Of a DNA stretch of 64,000 nt, positions 1 to 7,510 are shown piece after piece. Within the stretch, counting starts at the first letter, position 1. The number at the start of each line of letters is the position of its first letter. This DNA is from Pseudochrobactrum saccharolyticum (GTDB lineage Bacteria > Pseudomonadota > Alphaproteobacteria > Rhizobiales > Rhizobiaceae). The stretch covers positions 62,001 to 126,000 of the forward strand of contig NZ_VZPG01000004.1 of NCBI RefSeq assembly GCF_008801715.1, given 5' to 3'. The notes below the pieces were generated by a model, which saw nothing but the letters and a program-made list of their open reading frames with translations, ran no database searches and was not told the DNA's origin. Position numbers and translations under genes: made by a program.

Positions 1-1
1 T

Positions 2-469
2 GCGGTGACGAAAGAGAATAAAATTGAAGCCGAAGCCAAGATGATGGATATCGTCAACCAGACCGGCACGGAACTGGTGGTTTTGGCGCGTTACATGCAG
101 GTTCTGTCTGATGAGCTGAGCCAGAAAATGTCTGGCAAGATCATCAATATTCACCACTCCTTCCTGCCGTCTTTCAAAGGTGCCAATCCTTACAAGCAGG
201 CTTATGAGCGTGGCGTGAAGCTGATCGGTGCCACCGCGCATTATGTGACCGCTGATCTCGATGAAGGTCCGATTATCGAGCAGGATGTTGCCCGTATTAC
301 TCATGCACAGTCGGCTGCTGATTATGTTTCCATTGGTCGTGATGTGGAAGCGCAGGTTCTGGCACGCGCCATCCATGCGCATATCCATCACCGCGTGTTC
401 CTCAATGGCAACCGGACAGTGGTGTTTCCGGCGTCGCCAGGGTCGTACGCCTCTGAACGCATGGGCTGA
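2..469 (+). CDS. purU: Formyltetrahydrofolate deformylase, 3' part
   Basis: This is the C-terminal half of PurU, which hydrolyses 10-formyl-THF to formate and THF and so supplies formate for purine synthesis. The reading frame is already open at base 2, so the gene is cut by the window edge; the GTG at base 5 is an internal valine codon. About 155 residues are visible, against roughly 285-295 for the whole protein. The formyltransferase-type motif [13 protein letters not shown], followed by the segment around [11 protein letters not shown], holds the family's conserved Asn/His/Asp region. The N-terminal ACT domain lies outside the window. A hairpin terminator follows 168 bases downstream, after a copy of a dispersed repeat. 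The assignment is firm. Confidence 0.93.
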   Translation, partial: AVTKENKIEAEAKMMDIVNQTGTELVVLARYMQVLSDELSQKMSGKIINIHHSFLPSFKGANPYKQAYERGVKLIGATAHYVTADLDEGPIIEQDVARITHAQSAADYVSIGRDVEAQVLARAIHAHIHHRVFLNGNRTVVFPASPGSYASERMG

Positions 470-498
470 TCAACCCACCGTTATTCACGCACTGACGG

Positions 499-600
499 TC
501 TGCAAACGGAGCATTCCTCCGCTTCCGGTGCTCATGTACCTCAAAGTACATTCCGCTCCGGTTCTCGGAATAACTCCGTTTTCGCCTCGTCATTGCAAGA
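499..600. repeat. Dispersed intergenic repeat, copy A
   Basis: This roughly 100-base segment lies 30 bases after the purU stop. It matches a second segment at 26790-26881 that lies just after the fliJ-like gene. Shared blocks are CTGCAAA, CTCCGCTTCCG, TGCTCA, a GTAC...AAGTAC core and the run TTTTCG-CTC-TCA. The centre can fold because it contains inverted GTAC/AGTAC blocks. Its function is unknown. Confidence 0.55.
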
Positions 601-636
601 ATTCCGGCAGGTTGAGAGCGTCGCGCTTTGAAGAAA

Positions 637-667
637 ATAAAAGCCGGAATTTCCGGCTTTTATTTTT
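637..667. terminator. Bidirectional terminator between purU and the small exported gene
   Basis: A perfect inverted repeat (AAAAGCCGGAA/TTCCGGCTTTT) is flanked by A-rich sequence on the left and T-rich sequence on the right, so it can act in both directions. It serves purU on the plus strand and the convergent gene on the minus strand, whose stop codon lies inside the right arm. Confidence 0.8.
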
Positions 668-980
668 GCAGAGATGACAGGCATTTCTCTTCAACCGCAT
701 TTCTGAAGTCAGACATATTTCTCACCCACGCATTTTCTCCCTCAACCAGAGGTCTGGAATAGGCATCCAGAATGACTGTCTGAAAAATCTCATGCACCGC
801 CGGATCAAACTTGACCTGCAACAGATCAGCCAGCGGCTTTCCCTGTAAACGTGCCGCCATCGACCGCCCCGCAAGCTCTCCGAGCTTGGTGCAGAACACC
901 GTATTATTCTCGCTCGCATGCGCTGCGGGCAGAGGAGCGGTATAAATAATAGTCGTCAGGGCTGCTAAAAATAAACGCAT
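660..980 (-). CDS. Small exported protein of unknown function
   Basis: A 106-residue protein that I do not recognise. I chose the ATG at 980 because a GGAGG Shine-Dalgarno sequence precedes it and because translation from there begins with a typical signal peptide (MRLFLAALTTII, then a small-residue region ending near AHA-SE). A longer reading frame extends upstream to 1202 but has no such signals and runs through the amaB terminator. The mature part would be about 85 residues with two cysteines, one near each end (TVFCTKL and EEKCLSS), which could form a disulfide in the periplasm. It stands alone, convergent with purU and followed by a shared terminator. Confidence 0.6.
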   Translation of the reverse strand: MRLFLAALTTIIYTAPLPAAHASENNTVFCTKLGELAGRSMAARLQGKPLADLLQVKFDPAVHEIFQTVILDAYSRPLVEGENAWVRNMSDFRNAVEEKCLSSLQK

Positions 981-1062
981 GTAGGCCTCCAAGGCGGAGA
1001 AGTCTGACAGGATATGCGTGATTGCTGCGTCTAATAGAGACCTGCGTGTGATTTTAGTCAAT

Positions 1063-1092
1063 AAAAAAGCCCCTCGCGAGAGGGGCTTTTCT
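1063..1092 (-). terminator. Terminator of amaB
   Basis: A 9-bp stem (AAGCCCCTC/GAGGGGCTT) with a GCGA loop is followed on the minus strand by a run of T. It lies 20 bases after the amaB stop codon. Confidence 0.85.
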
Positions 1093-1111
1093 TTGTCATC
1101 AGCAATGATGA

Positions 1112-2647
1112 TTAGTCGATATCGAAGGATACGCCCTGTGCGAGCGGCAGTGCCTTCGAGTAGTTCACAGTGTTGGTTGCACGGCGCATGTAAGCTTTCC
1201 ATGCATCCGAACCGGATTCACGACCGCCACCGGTTTCTTTTTCACCGCCGAATGCGCCGCCGATTTCAGCACCGGATGTACCGATATTGACGTTGGCGAT
1301 ACCGCAATCCGAACCGGATGCAGAGAGGAAACGCTCAGCTTCCTGCAGATTCAGTGTGAAGATCGAAGACGACAGACCAGCACCAACTGCGTTGTGCAGT
1401 TCGAGTACGTTGTCGAAATCGCTGTATTTCATCACATAGAGGATCGGTGCGAAGGTTTCTTCGAGAACCGGACCGGCCTGTTCTGGCATTTCAACGATTG
1501 CTGGCTGTACGTAGTAACCTGTGTCCGGACCTACGGATACGCGTTCACCACCGACAACTTTACCGCCATGAGCCTTGGCTTCTGCCAGAGCTTTCTGCAT
1601 GCCGTCGAAAGAAGCCTTGTCGATCAGCGGACCAATCAGTGCAGGGGTTTCCAGCGGGTTGCCGATGGATACGCTCTGATAGGCTTTGACCAGACGTGGT
1701 ACCAGTGTGTCGTAAACACTTTCATGTACGAACAGACGACGCATGGTGGTGCAACGCTGACCTGCAGTACCCATGGCACCGAAAGCAATCGCGCGCAGAG
1801 CCATGTCGAGATCGGCTGACGGGCAGACGATACCGGCATTGTTGCCGCCGAGTTCGAGGATAGCGCGTGCGAAACGCTTGGCCAGACGTGGACCTACATC
1901 GCGACCCATGCGGGTTGAACCGGTTGCGGAAACCAGCGGAACCTTCGGATGGTCAACCAGAACTTCACCGATTGTACGGTCGCCGATGATAACAGCGGAC
2001 AGACCCTTAGGAGCATCTGCGCCGAAACGGGCAGCTGCACGGTTGAAGATCGCTTCACAAGCCAGAGCTGTGAGAGGGGTCTTTTCGGAAGGTTTCCAGA
2101 CAACAGAGTCACCGGCAACCAGAGCCAGAGCCGCGTTCCATGACCAGACAGCTACAGGGAAGTTGAAGGCGGAGATAACGCCGACAACGCCAAGCGGATG
2201 CCATGTTTCCATCATGCGGTGACCGGCGCGTTCAGTCGCAATGGTCAAACCGTAAAGCTGACGGGACAGACCAACTGCGAAATCGCAGATGTCGATCATT
2301 TCCTGAACTTCGCCGAGACCTTCGGAGATGATCTTACCGGCTTCGATCGAAACGAGACGGCCGAGATCAGCTTTGGAAGCGCGCAGTTCTTCACCGAGCA
2401 GGCGGATCAGCTCACCGCGGCGTGGAGCCGGAACATCGCGCCATGTGCGGAATGCTGCATCAGCTTCTTCGATCATGCGGGCAGTGTCTGCAGCCGAATG
2501 AGTCTTGAGGGCGCCGATCTGTTCGCCGGTAACCGGGCTGAACGAGGCAAGATCACCGCCTGTATAGGCAGCGCTGTCAACGCCAAGCTTGGCGAGAATG
2601 TCAGCAGCTTCCTGCTTAACGTTCACTTTTTTATTTTCGGTGCTCAT
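1112..2647 (-). CDS. amaB: Piperideine-6-carboxylate / alpha-aminoadipate semialdehyde dehydrogenase
   Basis: An ALDH7-family NAD-dependent aldehyde dehydrogenase of 511 residues. It oxidises the semialdehyde in equilibrium with piperideine-6-carboxylate to 2-aminoadipate in lysine degradation. Visible residues are the FNFP asparagine (N162), the glutamate of ILELGGNN (E265) and the catalytic cysteine in GQRCT (C299); NIGTSGAEIGGAFGGEK lies near the C-terminus. The ATG at 2647 has AGGGA nine bases upstream. An ATG nine bases earlier directly abuts that sequence and is less likely. The gene lies on the same strand as hglS, with a repeat element between them. Together with amaA and hglS it makes the lysine assignment much stronger than for a lone dehydrogenase. 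Confidence 0.88.
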   Translation of the reverse strand: MSTENKKVNVKQEAADILAKLGVDSAAYTGGDLASFSPVTGEQIGALKTHSAADTARMIEEADAAFRTWRDVPAPRRGELIRLLGEELRASKADLGRLVSIEAGKIISEGLGEVQEMIDICDFAVGLSRQLYGLTIATERAGHRMMETWHPLGVVGVISAFNFPVAVWSWNAALALVAGDSVVWKPSEKTPLTALACEAIFNRAAARFGADAPKGLSAVIIGDRTIGEVLVDHPKVPLVSATGSTRMGRDVGPRLAKRFARAILELGGNNAGIVCPSADLDMALRAIAFGAMGTAGQRCTTMRRLFVHESVYDTLVPRLVKAYQSVSIGNPLETPALIGPLIDKASFDGMQKALAEAKAHGGKVVGGERVSVGPDTGYYVQPAIVEMPEQAGPVLEETFAPILYVMKYSDFDNVLELHNAVGAGLSSSIFTLNLQEAERFLSASGSDCGIANVNIGTSGAEIGGAFGGEKETGGGRESGSDAWKAYMRRATNTVNYSKALPLAQGVSFDID

Positions 2648-2750
2648 AAATCGCATTCCCTATTGTTTATCGTTCAGAATATCAGGCGTTTGTTCGGGTA
2701 AGTGAGCAGACCTGATATTCTATCTGGTACGGTGGAGCAGTAATTTGCTC

Positions 2751-2840
2751 CGGAGCATTTCGCAGTTAACGACCGCGATAATGCGACAACTCAAGAATCT
2801 AGAGCGAGTGTTGTGGATCAAATGAAGCGCGACACGCTCT
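2751..2840 (-). repeat. Mosaic palindromic repeat, copy R3
   Basis: Read on the minus strand, this starts with AGAGCGTGTCGC, has CTCGCTCTAGATTCTTGAG and GTCGCATTATC in the middle, and ends with GCGAAATGCTCC. The middle blocks recur at 17751-17860 and 46155-46225. Its arms AGAGCG and CGCTCT can pair. It sits between hglS and amaB. Confidence 0.7.
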
Positions 2841-2903
2841 AGTATAAACAGCTGAACGGCAATCCGCTTTGAGGGCAGATTGCCGTTTTCATATGTTATC
2901 TAG

Positions 2904-4295
2904 TTATTCTGCTGCAGCTTTAAAGGCGAGAGCCTTCAATGCACCCTCAACAGATTCGCGCTCGATGCGGGCATAGTGTTCAAATTCATTGAGCACGGTT
3001 GCGCCGAGATCAGCTTCAAAACGCTTCTGGTTCGGGCTTTCAGTGAATTCCTGTGTATCATCGTCGCCGAGATTGGACTGGAAGATACCAGCGGCGCTGA
3101 CCGGCAGGAAGTCTTCATAGACAATCGGGTCAAACTGGATTGCGCCTTCAGCAATCAGGCTGTCGAGATTGGCGGCGGTCAGTTCGCTCTTGGCTTTCGA
3201 GCGGTCTGCAACGCTGTAAGCGAAGTAGCCGAGACCCTGTTCACGGATTTCTGCCCATGTATCCGGGAATTCTTCGAAAACTTCACCGAGAATACGAACA
3301 TATTCAGCAGCATTCGAACCATCCGGCGCAGGGCGGATGCGTGCACGGGTCTTGTCGAGCAGCGCATCATAAAGGCCACGGCCCTTTGGTGTCAGAGCGA
3401 TACCGCGCTGTTCAATTTCACCAAAACGGGCAGTGTGTGTACCGGCTTTCCATTCGCCTGCAGCATCGGTGAAAGAAACGGATTCTTCGAGCGCTTTGAA
3501 CGAGGTCTGACGCAGCAGAACCGCACATTTACGGGTTGGCGGGCCTTCAACAACAGCTTTAGGCGAAATATTGCGCGCCGGCATCTGAGCCTGCACGGCA
3601 TCGATGTCGAGTGTGCGTGGTGTCAGGTGGTTGATGTGCGGGCCTTTGAAAGACACAACGTCAGCAATCAGACGATGGGCGTCGTGCAGACGGTGATAGA
3701 GTTCTGCACTCACATTGGCCTTATCGTGCCAGCGGAAGGTTTCCAGAACTTCGGAAACGAATTTGTCAGCCTGTTCCTGTGTAAGACCGCCCTGTTTTTC
3801 AGCAATCTCGATCAGCTCAATCGCACCGGCAGTGAAGATGTTGCGCTTTGCGAGTGTTTCTTCAGCTTCCTTGCGCAGTTTCTCGTCAGCGATCAGGTCG
3901 AGACGCAGCAACGAGGTGAAAACGCGGAACGGATTGATCTTCAGCGATGCATCAGCAACCGGACGGAAGGCTGTGGAATGCACAGGCACACCGGCAGCGG
4001 ACAGGTCGTAGTAACCAACCGGGAACATGCCCATAACGGCATAAGCACGGCGCATCATGGAAAGTTCAGCGGCGGTGCCGAGGCGGATCGCGCCGTGACG
4101 CTCTTCGGAAATACGATCCAGAGAGTCGGTATCCTCGAGGCGGGCGAGCAGTTCAGGCTGGGCTTTCAGGGTCGCAGCATTAACATCTGCAACCAGTTCC
4201 ATCAGCGTGCCGTAAGCAGGCACTTCTGTACGGTACATTGCGGACATTGCGGCTGAGAATGCAGCGCGGATGCTGTCGGCTGATACGAAATTCAT
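2904..4295 (-). CDS. hglS: 2-oxoadipate dioxygenase/decarboxylase (DUF1338)
   Basis: A 463-residue DUF1338 protein of the HglS/YdcJ family. HglS is a non-haem iron enzyme that converts 2-oxoadipate to D-2-hydroxyglutarate with loss of CO2, late in the pipecolate route of lysine breakdown. ERHGAIRLGT carries the expected His/Arg pair (H67, R71); HINHLTPRTLD carries a second histidine (H223); RFGEIEQRG offers the acidic ligand (E293 or E295). This fits the His-His-Glu metal site known for the family. The start has an ideal AAGGAGG six bases upstream. The gene lies between amaB and a divergent LysR regulator. The product would then need a D-2-hydroxyglutarate dehydrogenase, which is not in this window. 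Confidence 0.88.
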   Translation of the reverse strand: MNFVSADSIRAAFSAAMSAMYRTEVPAYGTLMELVADVNAATLKAQPELLARLEDTDSLDRISEERHGAIRLGTAAELSMMRRAYAVMGMFPVGYYDLSAAGVPVHSTAFRPVADASLKINPFRVFTSLLRLDLIADEKLRKEAEETLAKRNIFTAGAIELIEIAEKQGGLTQEQADKFVSEVLETFRWHDKANVSAELYHRLHDAHRLIADVVSFKGPHINHLTPRTLDIDAVQAQMPARNISPKAVVEGPPTRKCAVLLRQTSFKALEESVSFTDAAGEWKAGTHTARFGEIEQRGIALTPKGRGLYDALLDKTRARIRPAPDGSNAAEYVRILGEVFEEFPDTWAEIREQGLGYFAYSVADRSKAKSELTAANLDSLIAEGAIQFDPIVYEDFLPVSAAGIFQSNLGDDDTQEFTESPNQKRFEADLGATVLNEFEHYARIERESVEGALKALAFKAAAE

Positions 4296-4601
4296 GGTTT
4301 GCCTCCTTGAGGGCTTTCCGTATGCGAGCTGTTATCTGTCTTGGGAGAAGATAAAGCCCTGTCTGTTTTGCTCTTGGTGCAGTTCCATAAAGAAAAGCGG
4401 ATGACGTTTTTCCTGAAACTGCCCTAAAACTGCTTCGTGTGGTTGATTTGTGCTCTTTGGAAGTCGCACAAAACCATCCTGATGTTGTTATAAAGGCCTA
4501 TCTGATCCGAAAAATGTCAGCCAGTTTTCGGGATATGCTTTAAATTTGATGCGTAATTTCTTTTTAAATCGATTTTCGACTATCAGAAACACGTATCAGA
4601 T

Positions 4602-4632
4602 GTTGATATCATGACTAAAATTGATCATATCA
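4602..4632. promoter_or_regulatory. Imperfect dyad in the hglS-lysR divergent promoter region
   Basis: The 391-base gap between hglS and lysR is the only shared promoter region of this group. It contains an imperfect dyad of the form TGATATCATGA, seven bases, TGATCATATCA, about 55-85 bases before the regulator start. LysR regulators usually bind such AT-rich dyads between divergent genes. The match is only partial, so this is a suggestion. The rest of the gap is AT-rich and shows no gene. Confidence 0.3.
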
Positions 4633-4686
4633 GCTGTAGTGGCCGCGTGATTGCGACGAAACCGACTATGTTTATGCGAGGCAGGA

Positions 4687-5619
4687 ATGAAGCTCAGCCG
4701 ACGACTGATACCGGATATCGCCATTTTGCAGGCTTTTGAATGCGCTGCACGTCACGGAAGTTTCACGCAGGCAGCCCACGAGCTGAACCTGACGCAAAGC
4801 GCGGTGAGTCGTCAGATCAAGGATCTGGAAGGCCAGCTCGGCGTTTTGCTGTTTGAGCGAATCCGTCAGCGCATCCTGCTTTCCGATGCCGGACGCAAGT
4901 TTTTGCCGGAAGTGCGTCGTCTGTTGAATCAGACTGAAGACACGATGTTGCGAGCGATGGCCTCGGCACAGTCTTCTTCGGCTTTCAGCGTGGCGACATT
5001 GCCGACATTCGGCGCGCGCTGGCTGATGCCGCGTATTCCGAATTTCATCGAAGAAAATCCGGGTGTGGCTTTTAATGTCGGCTCACGCACCGGCGTGTTC
5101 GATTTTGAAGAATATCCGTTTGATATGGCTATTCATTATGGTCAGCCGGTTTGGGCACATGCCACCTGCAATTATCTGTGCAGTGAAATGGTGGTACCTG
5201 TTGCCAGCAATGCTTTGATCGAAAGCCACCGCATTGTTGAGCCGGAAGACCTGCAAAAAGAGCCTCTGCTGCATCTGACAACGCGTCCGAAAATGTGGAC
5301 GCAATGGTTTGAACTTTGCGAAGTGGATGCACGCAGCACTTATAGCGGCCATCGTTTCGATCAATTCTCTATGGTGATCGAGGCCGCTGCCGCAGGGCTT
5401 GGGATTGGTTTGTTGCCGGTTTATCTGATTGAGCAGGAGTTGCAGGAAGGTCGCCTGCGAATTCTGTTTGATAAGCCGATGCGTACCGAGAATGATTATT
5501 ATCTGGTGGTGCCGGAAGGCAAACATGAAAATCCGCTGATACAGACATTTTCCAGCTGGATTCGCGGGCAGGTCGGCCAGCATGACTATATGGCGCTGGT
5601 GCATCTGAACGCAGAATAA
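4687..5619 (+). CDS. LysR-family transcriptional regulator of the lysine/pipecolate cluster
   Basis: A 310-residue LysR regulator. The N-terminal winged helix-turn-helix includes FTQAAHELNLTQSAVSRQIKDLE, written here only as a description of residues about 29-51, and a C-terminal substrate-binding domain follows. It resembles the GcvA subgroup. The ATG at 4687 follows GAGG; an upstream TTG at 4651 would add twelve residues without a better ribosome site. It is divergent from hglS and points toward amaA. The simplest inference is that it controls amaA and hglS/amaB in response to a lysine-pathway intermediate. The effector is not deducible from sequence. Confidence 0.85.
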   Translation: MKLSRRLIPDIAILQAFECAARHGSFTQAAHELNLTQSAVSRQIKDLEGQLGVLLFERIRQRILLSDAGRKFLPEVRRLLNQTEDTMLRAMASAQSSSAFSVATLPTFGARWLMPRIPNFIEENPGVAFNVGSRTGVFDFEEYPFDMAIHYGQPVWAHATCNYLCSEMVVPVASNALIESHRIVEPEDLQKEPLLHLTTRPKMWTQWFELCEVDARSTYSGHRFDQFSMVIEAAAAGLGIGLLPVYLIEQELQEGRLRILFDKPMRTENDYYLVVPEGKHENPLIQTFSSWIRGQVGQHDYMALVHLNAE

Positions 5620-5642
5620 GATATGTAATGCAATTTAAGTGG

Positions 5643-5673
5643 AACAGGTCATTCCGCAAATGAATGATCTGTT
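5643..5673 (+). terminator. Hairpin after lysR, possible terminator
   Basis: AACAGGTCATTC and GAATGATCTGTT form a 12-bp stem with one G-T-type mismatch, starting 24 bases after the regulator stop. There is no clear T run, so it may slow rather than end transcription. Confidence 0.45.
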
Positions 5674-5800
5674 GCGCAAAAATTGCTACTTTTGCCAAAA
5701 CCGAAAGGTGTATGCCTACTCAGGCGCCAGAAGAAAAAGACGATAATAACACTGGTAATTAACAAGCCGGATGATTTTCCGTGTTGTGCTTCAAATTTCA

Positions 5801-5815
5801 AACACTCAGAGTGTT
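5801..5815. promoter_or_regulatory. Perfect 15-base palindrome upstream of amaA
   Basis: AACACTC-A-GAGTGTT is a perfect palindrome about 170 bases before the amaA start, in a 365-base gap that holds no convincing gene. It could be an operator for the adjacent LysR protein or another regulator. Confidence 0.35.
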
Positions 5816-5984
5816 GTGTGTGTATCCGCATTATATATACGGCGCTCTTTATCCATTTTGATCGTTGCCCTTTTGTCTGAGCCGCTTTTGCGTGGTGCGT
5901 ATATTTCAGGCGCATAATCGTAGGCTTGTTGCTGCAATCCAGGCTGACATAAGTGGCAACGTTGTTTTTGAGAAATGAACTGAC

Positions 5985-7268
5985 ATGTTGAATAATCCCC
6001 GTTCTCACGGTCTCTGGGAAAAATCCGCTCCTGCCGCTCCGGTTACATCTGCCCTGCAAGGCGAGTTAAACGTTGACGTGGTTGTTGTAGGCGGTGGTTT
6101 TACCGGACTTTCAACCGCACTGAATCTGAGTGAACGCGGCAGCAAAGTTGCCGTGCTTGAAGGCGTTGAAATCGGCTTCGGCGGTTCCGGCCGCAATGTC
6201 GGTTTGGTCAATGCCGGTATGTGGGTTATGCCGGATGATCTGCCGGGAGTGCTCGGTCAGAAATATGGTGACCGTCTGCTCGAAGCGCTCGGCAATGGCC
6301 CGAAAATGGTTTTCGAGCGAATTGAAAAGCATAATATCGCCTGTGAAGCGACCCGCACGGGTACATTGCATTGCGCTGTCGGTCAGAAAGGCCTGCGCGA
6401 ATTGCAGGATCGTGCGGAACAGTGGCAGCGCCGTGGCGCGCCGGTCACTCTGCTGAGCGCCGAAGAAACTGCAAAGAAAGTCGGTACTAAAGCCTATAGC
6501 GGTTCGCTGCTGGATATGCGTGCAGGCACCATTCAGCCGCTGGCCTATGTGCGTGGCCTTGCCCATGCGGCCATTGCTGCGGGTGCACAGATTTTCACCG
6601 GTTCTCCGGTAACTTCTACAGAACGTGTGGGCAATGACTGGGTGGTTCGCACTGCCAAGGGTTCAGTGCGTGCGCAGTGGATCGTGGTGGCAACCAATGC
6701 CTATACACAGGCACCATGGCCGCAGATCCGCGCAGAAATTATGCATCTGCCTTATTTCAATCTGGCAACCAAGCCGCTGACCAAAGAGCAGCAGGCACAG
6801 ATTCTGCCGGAACGTCAGGGCGTATGGGATACCAAACAGGTGCTGTCGTCTTATCGTTACGATCAGGCTGGTCGTTTGGTGTTCGGCAGCGTTGGTGCAT
6901 TGCGCAATACCGGCACAGGTATTCATACGGCATGGGCAAAACGCGAAATGAAGCGTCTGTTCCCGCAGCTTGGTAAAGTCGAATTTGATTATGAATGGTA
7001 CGGCCTGATCGGCATGACCAATGACAGCCTGCCGAAATTCCATCGCTTTGATAAGAATGTGATCGGTTTCAGCGGTTATAATGGTCGCGGTATTGCCACC
7101 GGTACAGTATTCGGCAATGTGCTGGCACGTCATATCAGCGGTGAAATCAGCGAAGCTGATCTGCCATTACCGGTGACTGAGCCGGAAACACAGTCCTTCC
7201 TCGGTATCCGCGAAGCCTATTATGAAACCGGCGCACAGATCGCGCATTTTGCCGGCGCTCGCTTCTGA
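5985..7268 (+). CDS. amaA: FAD-dependent amino acid oxidoreductase, probable L-pipecolate oxidase
   Basis: A 427-residue DAO-family flavoprotein with an N-terminal Rossmann motif (VVVVGGGFTGLSTALNL, about residues 30-46) that binds FAD. AmaA of Pseudomonas putida oxidises L-pipecolate to piperideine-6-carboxylate, the substrate of AmaB. The family call is certain. The pipecolate specificity is inferred from the neighbouring amaB, hglS and LysR genes; other members of this subfamily oxidise gamma-glutamylputrescine or related amines. No strong Shine-Dalgarno sequence is visible before the ATG. A terminator lies 92 bases after the stop, so the following transporter genes are probably a separate unit. 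Confidence 0.75.
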   Translation: MLNNPRSHGLWEKSAPAAPVTSALQGELNVDVVVVGGGFTGLSTALNLSERGSKVAVLEGVEIGFGGSGRNVGLVNAGMWVMPDDLPGVLGQKYGDRLLEALGNGPKMVFERIEKHNIACEATRTGTLHCAVGQKGLRELQDRAEQWQRRGAPVTLLSAEETAKKVGTKAYSGSLLDMRAGTIQPLAYVRGLAHAAIAAGAQIFTGSPVTSTERVGNDWVVRTAKGSVRAQWIVVATNAYTQAPWPQIRAEIMHLPYFNLATKPLTKEQQAQILPERQGVWDTKQVLSSYRYDQAGRLVFGSVGALRNTGTGIHTAWAKREMKRLFPQLGKVEFDYEWYGLIGMTNDSLPKFHRFDKNVIGFSGYNGRGIATGTVFGNVLARHISGEISEADLPLPVTEPETQSFLGIREAYYETGAQIAHFAGARF

Positions 7269-7315
7269 GCGCCTAAATCAAAGAGCATGCTCGCTTCTGA
7301 GCGCCAAAACTAAAG
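7257..7315 (+). repeat. Imperfect direct repeat across the amaA stop codon
   Basis: GCTCGCTTCTGAGCGCC followed by an AAA-CAAAGA-like tail occurs at 7257-7284 and again at 7289-7315. A third weak match is GATTCTGAGCC at 7325-7335. The first copy contains the amaA stop. It looks like a local tandem duplication of the 3' end. Confidence 0.6.
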
Positions 7316-7359
7316 ACCACGCAAGATTCTGAGCCAACTGCCAGAATAGATGAGGTTTT

Positions 7360-7400
7360 AACAGGGCATTGCTGGTTCAATGCCCTGTTTGTTTTTGTTT
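7360..7400 (+). terminator. Terminator of amaA
   Basis: A perfect 12-bp stem (AACAGGGCATTG/CAATGCCCTGTT) with a six-base loop is followed by a T-rich tract. Confidence 0.88.
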
Positions 7401-7510
7401 TCTGTGGTGACTTTATTCTTTGTCATAAACTTGTAGTGTTCATTTAATAAATGAACGGCGAGTAACCGGCTCGCTCCGGTGTCGGATGAATGATTTCAGG
7501 GATAAGAATC

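Noticed and set aside
660-1202. A 180-residue version of the small exported protein
   Set aside because: The upstream extension crosses the amaB terminator and amaB's 3' end, and the internal ATG at 980 has both a signal peptide and a ribosome site.
2976-4256. A 426-codon open frame on the plus strand opposite hglS
   Set aside because: It is antisense to a well-supported gene with motifs and a perfect ribosome site. The product is rich in Phe, Cys and His in a pattern typical of reverse-complement frames.
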